From: Acidobacteriaceae bacterium
Lineage (GTDB): Bacteria; Acidobacteriota; Terriglobia; Terriglobales; Acidobacteriaceae
Assembly: GCA_027449965.1 (NCBI GenBank)
Contig: DAIDKP010000026.1
Coordinates: forward strand, 1-64,000
Length of the DNA: 64,000 bases
Direction: 5' to 3'
Part shown: piece by piece, positions 56,743 through 64,000 of the stretch
Numbering within the stretch: position 1 is the stretch's first letter
How the letters are laid out: each line of letters opens with the position of its first letter
Position numbers and translations under genes: made by a program
The notes under the pieces: generated by a model
What the model saw: only the letters and a program-made list of their open reading frames with translations
Databases searched by the model: none
Told to the model about the DNA's origin: nothing

Positions 56743-56898
56743 ATGGCGAAGAAGGGGCATTCAGAAGAGGAGATTCTGCGTGTGCTGCGCGAGGCAGAGT
56801 CTGGTACGACGGTGGTAGATGTGTGTCGTAAGTACGGCATCAGTCAGCAGAGTTTCTGTCTTTGGAAATGCCGTGCCCGCAGTTCAACGCAGCCTTGA
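56743..56898 (+). mobile_element. IS3-family transposase OrfA, truncated remnant
   Basis: A 51-codon frame after GGAGAGGAGG whose first 43 residues are a textbook IS3 OrfA helix-turn-helix (MAKKGHSEEEILRVLREAES, then DVCRKYGISQQSFCLWK). After the LWK motif at about 56871 the sequence switches abruptly to unrelated residues (CRARSSTQP) and stops, where an intact OrfA would continue into a leucine zipper and then OrfB. The left end probably lies around 56655-56700, where the integrase frame upstream is broken. No OrfB and no right inverted repeat remain. Confidence 0.8.
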
Positions 56899-57184
56899 AG
56901 GCGATGTTTTTGCATGGTTTCAGGTGGTGCGCATCCGGCTGCTCGCCGTCATAATTGGGCCTCTTCGGGTGCGGCTTTGTCGGAAACACAAGCTGGCGGA
57001 CACGTTTCCCTTGCTCGTTTCGGTAGTCCAGGTAGAACTTCCCGCCTCCTGGGTCTTTCCCAAAAATGGGGTTTTCGCCGATCAGAACCGTGCGCGGGTC
57101 AGGCCTGCCATTCACCACCAGCACGGGGAGCAATTGCCAGCGACCGCCGTGTGTGCGATGCTGCTTGAGAGAGGCTTTACGCAT
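56840..57184 (-). pseudogene. Second integrase remnant: N-terminal piece fused to a late segment by internal deletion
   Basis: A 114-codon frame. Residues 1-66 (MRKASLKQHRTHGGRWQLLP through KFYLDYRNEQGKRVRQ) match the arm-binding start of a common acidobacterial tyrosine recombinase. They are followed directly by LVFPTKPHPKRPNYDGEQ and DAHHLKPCKNIAFKAALNCG, a segment that in such proteins lies about 300 residues later, just before the catalytic HxxR. So most of the protein is deleted, and the catalytic end is lost where the frame enters the IS3 remnant at about 56876. The start codon is 150 nt from the tRNA-Gly gene. Homology is from recalled family pattern. Confidence 0.7.
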
Positions 57185-57333
57185 GGTGTTGTTGTCCGGT
57201 TATTGTCCAAACTCGAATTTCCTTATCGGTCGCGCCTTCAAAAATTCGTCGGCAAACAATCTGATTTAGCCGATTTGGATAACAAGCTGGACAATAAACT
57301 CAATTCCTCTCCATACGTTGTTGAAAATAAATG

Positions 57334-57408
57334 GCGGGAGTAGTTCAGTGGCAGAACGTCAGCTTCCCAAGCTGAATGTCGCCGGTTCGATCCCGGTCTC
57401 CCGCTCCA
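57334..57408 (+). tRNA. tRNA-Gly (anticodon CCC)
   Basis: Full cloverleaf: acceptor GCGGGAG (57334-57340) pairs with CTCCCGC (57398-57404); D arm GTTC...GAAC; anticodon stem TCAGC/GCTGA with loop TTCCCAA, anticodon CCC at 57366-57368; T arm GCCGG-TTCGATC-CCGGT. Discriminator T is followed by an encoded CCA (57406-57408). It borders the mobile-element remnants on its 5' side, whereas tRNA-targeting elements usually insert at the 3' end. Confidence 0.96.
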
Positions 57409-57425
57409 TGAGTTTTCAGATTCGA

Positions 57426-57455
57426 TTGACGGAACCCGTTCTCAGTCGTCATACT
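57426..57455 (+). promoter_or_regulatory. Probable promoter of the metY-metX operon
   Basis: TTGACG (57426-57431) and CATACT (57450-57455) are 18 nt apart. A start near 57462 would give a leader of about 205 nt before the metY ATG. It begins 18 nt after the tRNA-Gly CCA, so readthrough from the tRNA is also possible. Confidence 0.5.
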
Positions 57456-57497
57456 GTATCCGATGAGAAAGATGAGCCAGTCCGCGACCCTCTGTTG

Positions 57498-57515
57498 CAT
57501 GTGCATGTGCATGTG
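57498..57515. repeat. Three tandem CATGTG hexamers
   Basis: CATGTG repeats at 57498, 57504 and 57510, inside the metY leader. A simple-sequence tract that may vary in copy number. Confidence 0.85.
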
Positions 57516-57549
57516 TACCAGGTTCGCGCCGCTGGCGGAACGCTGCTGA

Positions 57550-60170
<2,621 letters not shown>

Positions 60171-60178
60171 ATCTTCCC

Positions 60179-60207
60179 TTGTCAGAGATGGCTTCAGTTT
60201 CTATAAT
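60179..60207 (+). promoter_or_regulatory. Strong sigma-70-type promoter upstream of the secreted repeat protein
   Basis: TTGTCA (60179-60184), 17-nt spacer, TATAAT (60202-60207), 9 nt after the metX stop. Expected start near 60214 gives a leader of about 117 nt for the gene at 60331. Confidence 0.75.
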
Positions 60208-60330
60208 CCGAGAATCACCGCATCTCGCCCCGGAAGCGGAAGAAATCTTTCAGCGCATGCAGGCATTCCAGGCTGCGCGCCAACAAACGGGTCAAAACAT
60301 CTTCGAAATTTGCACTCTCAGGAGCCTTGA

Positions 60331-61641
60331 ATGAAGAAGTATCTCCTCACATCCGTGGTGATTCTAGTCGGATTTTGCATGGTCGCGGCGCCGATTGCTC
60401 AGGCGCAGGATGCCTCCGGCCAGATCACTATCAAGAACCCTGCCGAGTACAACTCGTACCAGAATGCCGTTTCCCAGACCACCCCGCAGGCCAAAGCCGC
60501 AGCTTGCGAGGCCTTTCTTTCCGCATATCCACAAAGCGTGGTCAAGCTGGCGATTCTGAACCAGCTGCTGGATGCATACACACAGTTTGACGCTTCAAAG
60601 GCAGTGGATGCGGCGAATCGACTCCTTCAGGTCGATCCTTCCAATCTGAAGGCGCTCTATCTCATCGCATTCATCAAAAAGCAGCAGGCCGCGCAGGTCG
60701 CAGCTTCCAATCCTGCCCAGCAGGCACAGCTTCTCGACGATGCCGCCGCTGCAGCGCAGAAAGGCCTTGCGCTGGCCAAGCCTGATGGCGTTACGGAAGA
60801 TGCTTTCAAAAAGCAGAAGTCAACCACCGATCCGTTCTTCCACTCGGTCATTGCCTATGACGATATCTACTCCAAGAAGGATCTTCAGGGCGCAATTACG
60901 GAGTTTCGCACCGAACTCGAGATGCTGAGTACTGCCAATCCGGCAGCCACGCAGGTTGCTCCGGCGCTGAACGACACGCTGGTTCTTGGCCAGACCTACA
61001 CGCAGCTCAAGCCAGCCGACATGATCAACGGTGTCTGGTATTTGAGCCGAGCGGAAAACTTCGCCCCAGCCCAGTTCAAGCCCGCAATCGACAAGCAGGC
61101 CAAGTACTGGTACAAGCGTTTCCACGGCAGCGCGGATGGCTATGATGCTGTGATGGCGGAGTCAGCCAAGAGCGTTTTCCCGCCACAGGACTTCAAGATT
61201 GCTCCAGCCCCCACATCGAAGGAGATTGCCGACAAGTTTGTCGCCGACAATCCGGATTTCAGCACCTATGCTATGGGTGACAGCGAGTACGTGCTCGCTA
61301 ATGCTTCCCCGGACAATGCCGAGAAGCTTTTTGCTACCCTCAAGGATAAGGTTGTCATCATTCCAGGCACGGTTATCTCCGCCGATGCCAATCAGATCAA
61401 GCTGGCGGTCACGGATGACGCCAAGGCGGACAAAGTGGCTGACTTCACCATCAACATGAAGAAGCCACTCGCGGACAAGGATATCCCTGCTGTCGGTACC
61501 GACATGAAAAACCTTGTCGGAACCTATGATTCGTACACGCAGACTCCGCCGCAGATCATCATGCGTGACGGTGAGATCCAGGTTGAAAAGAAGCCGGTAA
61601 CCCATCACAAGCCAGCGGCGGGTCATCACACCCACAGCTAA
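60331..61641 (+). CDS. Secreted TPR-like helical repeat protein
   Basis: A 436-residue exported protein: signal peptide MKKYLLTSVVILVGFCMVAA with cleavage at AQA-QD. Residues about 30-260 are helical repeats of TPR character (QLLDAYTQFDASKAVDAANR, LLQVDPSNLKALYLIAFIKK). Residues about 290-410 look like a beta-rich domain (KVVIIPGTVISADANQIKLA), and the chain ends in a histidine-rich KPAAGHHTHS tail. ATG with AGGAG upstream. Likely an abundant periplasmic or envelope protein given its strong promoter and terminator; function unknown. Confidence 0.78.
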   Translation: MKKYLLTSVVILVGFCMVAAPIAQAQDASGQITIKNPAEYNSYQNAVSQTTPQAKAAACEAFLSAYPQSVVKLAILNQLLDAYTQFDASKAVDAANRLLQVDPSNLKALYLIAFIKKQQAAQVAASNPAQQAQLLDDAAAAAQKGLALAKPDGVTEDAFKKQKSTTDPFFHSVIAYDDIYSKKDLQGAITEFRTELEMLSTANPAATQVAPALNDTLVLGQTYTQLKPADMINGVWYLSRAENFAPAQFKPAIDKQAKYWYKRFHGSADGYDAVMAESAKSVFPPQDFKIAPAPTSKEIADKFVADNPDFSTYAMGDSEYVLANASPDNAEKLFATLKDKVVIIPGTVISADANQIKLAVTDDAKADKVADFTINMKKPLADKDIPAVGTDMKNLVGTYDSYTQTPPQIIMRDGEIQVEKKPVTHHKPAAGHHTHS

Positions 61642-61663
61642 ACATCTCGTTCCTCCTTTCTTC

Positions 61664-61699
61664 AATGGCGCTTCCATCGTGAAGCGCCATTGCTGTTTT
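61664..61699 (+). terminator. Rho-independent terminator of the secreted repeat protein gene
   Basis: AATGGCGCTT (61664-61673) and AAGCGCCATT (61682-61691) form a perfect 10-bp stem with an 8-nt loop, followed by GCTGTTTT. It lies 22 nt after the stop codon. Confidence 0.85.
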
Positions 61700-61734
61700 G
61701 GGGCCGATTCGGCGGATGATACTCTGGCTATGAC

Positions 61735-62670
61735 GTGAAGAATCCCCTGACGATTTCGCTTGCGTGCCTGCTTGTCGGCTTCCTGCAAGTCGCTACATTC
61801 TCCTACGCACAATCGTCTGCGCCGCCTGCCTGTGCGCTCGACAGCAGCACAGGCAAAGCCTGTGGTCTACGGGTTACCTCTGCGCTCTCCAAGCCGCTTG
61901 TCAGCCCATTCCAGATGCAGAGTCAACCACCAGAAACTACCGCGCTCAGATATGTATCTGCTGACCAGCTCGGCGCAAGTGACCGCACTTTGCTTCAGCG
62001 TAGCCTGCCGCGTATCGCTTCTCTAGCTCAGGAGCAAGGGTTTGATTTTCATAGCCAGGAGGATGGAGCGCCCTCCGGCTGGAGTGCTCGTCAGGCGGAC
62101 TGTACTGCTCTTCCTGACTATTTGCTTCTCGGCTATCAGCAGGCCGCGGGCACTCACAGCGAAGCCGGTTTCACTGTGGCCATTCCGCGCACCGGCAAAG
62201 CTCGCATCCACCTTGTTCCGGTCCAGCGCCGTGGATTCACGCTGTACACGTCATCCCGCCGCAATCGCATCACCATCGTCGTCTTCAATGACCTGCTGAA
62301 AGACGATGCGCGCGCCGTGCGTTCTGACTGGCTGGGACTGGGTCTTTGCTACGCCGCGCTGGCGGGTGACCAGGTTCAGGCTGCGACGACGCTCCATCCA
62401 TCCTCACCGCCCTCCACCAGCATTCCACAACCCACCTACACCACGGCTTCGCTGTCGCTTTCCTGGAAGCAGCCACCCACCATCACCTTTGTCGGCTTGC
62501 CGCCGGGAGGTTCAGCACCCCGTCAGTGGACCCTGATCTTCACTCCGGCCGGATCGTTGCACAAGGTTCTGACCAGGCGCGCACATGCTCTTGCCATCAC
62601 TCCAGCGCGAGAAGATGCACACATGGAAACCCCGGTTGTGGCCAAGGGGCAGGTGGTTGATTGGAAGTAG
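61735..62670 (+). CDS. Secreted hypothetical protein
   Basis: A 311-residue protein with signal peptide MKNPLTISLACLLVGFLQVA and probable cleavage at SYA-QS. The mature part has four cysteines (two near residues 33-43, one near 122, one near 203) that could form disulfides in the periplasm. It has a central region of short beta-strands (RGFTLYTSSRRNRITIVVFN) and a Ser/Pro/Thr-rich stretch near 220. GTG start without a strong ribosome site. I recognise no family. Confidence 0.65.
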   Translation: MKNPLTISLACLLVGFLQVATFSYAQSSAPPACALDSSTGKACGLRVTSALSKPLVSPFQMQSQPPETTALRYVSADQLGASDRTLLQRSLPRIASLAQEQGFDFHSQEDGAPSGWSARQADCTALPDYLLLGYQQAAGTHSEAGFTVAIPRTGKARIHLVPVQRRGFTLYTSSRRNRITIVVFNDLLKDDARAVRSDWLGLGLCYAALAGDQVQAATTLHPSSPPSTSIPQPTYTTASLSLSWKQPPTITFVGLPPGGSAPRQWTLIFTPAGSLHKVLTRRAHALAITPAREDAHMETPVVAKGQVVDWK

Positions 62671-62833
62671 CCAGATCGGCCTCAAACCTGGAAGGGATAG
62701 AGCCTGCTTGGCATTCGCGCCGATCTCTGTCACTGGACCACTTGTTCTCGATTCACCCTGCCTGCGACTGCCCCTACGGAGCAAACTCAAAGCCAGCGAT
62801 ATTCTGAAAACCTGGGAAACTCGATTCCACCCT

Positions 62834-63127
62834 CTACTCTGTCGTGGCCGCCGGATTCGGAGCAATTTCATGCAGTTCTTTTCCGGGCTTGAAGCGGATC
62901 GCTTTGCCTGGAGCAATGCTGACTTCGCTGCCGGTTCGCGGATTGCGGCCAATTCCGGTCTTTCGGGGTCGGACGCTGAAAACGCCGAAGCCGCGCAGCT
63001 CAATCCGATCGCCGGACGCCAGAGCCTTTTTCAGCCCTTCAAAGACACAATCCACGGCTGCTTCTGCCTTGATGCGGGGCAATCCGGTACGCTCGATCAC
63101 TTGATGAACGATGTGCTGTTTGATCAA
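62834..63127 (-). CDS. HU/IHF-family DNA-binding protein
   Basis: A 97-residue nucleoid protein. The dimerisation helices (IVHQVIERTGLPRIKAEAAV) and the DNA-bending arm (RKTGIGRNPRTGSEVSIAPG with the minor-groove NP) are complete, followed by AIRFKPGKELHE. The start is a TTG at 63127, supported by AGGA just upstream and by the usual MIKQxIV opening. HU versus IHF cannot be separated by eye. It has a near-consensus promoter with a palindrome in the spacer. Confidence 0.95.
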   Translation of the reverse strand: MIKQHIVHQVIERTGLPRIKAEAAVDCVFEGLKKALASGDRIELRGFGVFSVRPRKTGIGRNPRTGSEVSIAPGKAIRFKPGKELHEIAPNPAATTE

Positions 63128-63184
63128 CGTTCCTGTCCTTTTCTTCAGATTCTAAAGCGTCGCGTGATCCGCGTCGCTGGCGTG

Positions 63185-63213
63185 AGCATATTCATTCATG
63201 ACGTCATTGTCAA
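63185..63213 (-). promoter_or_regulatory. Promoter of the HU-family gene with palindromic spacer
   Basis: On the minus strand TTGACA (complement of 63208-63213) and TATGCT (complement of 63185-63190) are 17 nt apart. The 10-bp palindrome ATGACGTCAT (63198-63207) occupies the spacer next to the -35 and is a candidate operator. Expected leader is about 50 nt. Confidence 0.7.
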
Positions 63214-63298
63214 TTGCGACCATCAGCCCATAGGATAAGCATCAAGCGCACCTGTCGCGCCATAATTCATCTGCCTGTTCCTCAGGCTTCGGAGTCTC

Positions 63299-63853
63299 AT
63301 GCCAATTCTCAGTGATCGCTGGATTCGAGAACAAGCCCTGAATCAGGGAATGATTGAGCCATTTAGCGAAAAACAGGTTCGCGAAGGGGTCATCTCCTAC
63401 GGACTCTCTTCCTATGGATATGATCTCAGGGTCTCCGACGAATTCAAAATCTTCACCAATGTAAACAGCGCGGTTATCGACCCTAAAAATTTTGACGAGC
63501 GGTCCTTTGTCACTGTCCAGGCCGATTCCGTCATCGTTCCGCCCAACAGCTTTGCCCTCGCCCGTTCCGTCGAGTATTTTCGCATTCCACGCAACGTTCT
63601 CACCATCTGCGTCGGCAAATCTACCTATGCGCGCTGCGGAATCATCGTCAATGTCACTCCCTTTGAGCCGGAGTGGGAAGGGTTCGTTACCCTTGAAATC
63701 TCGAATACCACGCCACTTCCCGCTCGTGTCTACGCGAATGAAGGTCTTTGCCAGATTCTCTTTTTTCAGGGGAACGAACCCTGCGAAGTCAGCTATGCTG
63801 ATCGCAAAGGGAAGTATCAGAAGCAGCAGGGCATTGTTCTCCCACGCCTTTGA
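63299..63853 (+). CDS. dcd: dCTP deaminase
   Basis: Deaminates dCTP to dUTP for thymidylate synthesis (or, in bifunctional forms, straight to dUMP). The 184-residue protein matches the trimeric Dcd family: [13 protein letters not shown] start, [20 protein letters not shown], the [10 protein letters not shown]-type motif (here [13 protein letters not shown]) and the catalytic glutamate in [13 protein letters not shown]. The ATG follows CGGAG. Monofunctional versus bifunctional cannot be decided from sequence alone. Divergent from the HU-family gene. Confidence 0.95.
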   Translation: MPILSDRWIREQALNQGMIEPFSEKQVREGVISYGLSSYGYDLRVSDEFKIFTNVNSAVIDPKNFDERSFVTVQADSVIVPPNSFALARSVEYFRIPRNVLTICVGKSTYARCGIIVNVTPFEPEWEGFVTLEISNTTPLPARVYANEGLCQILFFQGNEPCEVSYADRKGKYQKQQGIVLPRL

Positions 63854-63980
63854 ACGAGCGGAACAGCAGGCGGAATATTCTCGCTTGTCCCCATTGTGCG
63901 CTGCCCATGATTCAGCTACAGTGCAGGTATTTTGGCTCTCCTTCAAACAGTGTGGCTGGAATCCAATGGTTAAGGAGTCT

Positions 63981-64000
63981 ATGGGTGAACGCTACCGCCG
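63981..64000 (+). CDS. First codons of a gene cut by the right window edge (tentative)
   Basis: ATG at 63981 is preceded by AAGGAG at 63972-63977, ideal spacing, and the frame (MGERYR) is open to the end. Too short to identify. The 130 nt between dcd and this point show no other gene. Confidence 0.35.

Noticed and set aside
55442-57408. att direct repeats of the tRNA-Gly 3' end
   Set aside because: No second copy of GGTTCGATCCCGGTCTCCCG was found by eye near the integrase relics or elsewhere nearby; an alignment search would be decisive.
60188-60334. 48-codon frame (MASVSIIRESPHLAPEAEEI...) overlapping the secreted repeat protein start as ATGA
   Set aside because: A near-consensus promoter (60179-60207) overlaps its first codons, so its ATG would be upstream of the transcript start, and it has no Shine-Dalgarno. 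An internal ATG at 60257 could still give a 25-residue peptide.

Overview
The window reads as a chromosomal segment of an Acidobacteriota bacterium, most likely class Terriglobia and close to Acidobacteriaceae. This rests on the style of the proteins: a large TonB-dependent receptor, DUF374 and DUF2127 proteins, a CxxC zinc-ribbon protein, MscL with a zinc-ribbon tail, an HU-family protein and acidobacterial-type integrases. GC-rich codon use and meso-DAP-type MurE (DNPR motif) agree with a Gram-negative didermic cell. No 16S rRNA is present, so the placement is an inference. Almost every gene is a housekeeping gene. The only accessory-looking stretch is about 55.4-57.4 kb.

Layout. 1-2.0 kb: C-terminal part of a TonB-dependent receptor, cut by the left edge. 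2.0-11.9 kb: a compact minus-strand branched-chain amino-acid operon transcribed leuA-leuB-leuC-leuD-ilvD-ilvB-ilvN-ilvC, divergent from a LysR-type regulator (11.9-12.8 kb). 12.8-18 kb: minus-strand rsmE, a serine dehydratase coupled to a stand-alone cyclic-nucleotide-binding protein, a zinc-ribbon protein and an aldehyde dehydrogenase. 18-21 kb: small envelope proteins (porin-like, SRPBCC, fasciclin, DUF2127). 21-33.3 kb: the division and cell-wall cluster mraZ-rsmH-ftsL-ftsI-murE-murF-mraY-murD-ftsW-murG, preceded by four perfectly phased MraZ boxes. The cluster stops at murG; murC, ddl and ftsQAZ are not in the window.

33.4-44.6 kb: a glycine-rich secreted protein, recG, a probable 50-residue membrane protein, a NatAB-like ABC exporter pair, a DUF374 acyltransferase coupled to queA, polA (proofreading motifs lost) and mscL. 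45-55.4 kb: a PP2C phosphatase, a secreted hypothetical, an EamA transporter, bacteriohemerythrin, a repeat lipoprotein, holA, a thioredoxin-fold DUF255 protein and an MscS channel. 55.4-57.4 kb: a small mobile-element graveyard beside tRNA-Gly(CCC), holding one frameshifted integrase, one internally deleted integrase and a truncated IS3-type OrfA. 57.4-60.2 kb: metY-metX (direct sulfhydrylation route to methionine) behind a long leader with a terminator-like hairpin. 60.2-64 kb: two secreted hypotheticals, an HU-family protein and dcd, and the first codons of another gene at the right edge.

I did not find a convincing new defence or biosynthetic system. The best leads are regulatory or evolutionary: LeuA without its leucine-binding domain inside an eight-gene leu-ilv operon, the four-box MraZ operator, the metY leader, the deletion-fused integrase and IS remnant, the non-proofreading Pol I, and the coupled serine dehydratase and cNMP-binding protein. 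Start codons were moved inward from the longest open frame where a Shine-Dalgarno sequence and family alignment supported it; the reason is given in each entry.
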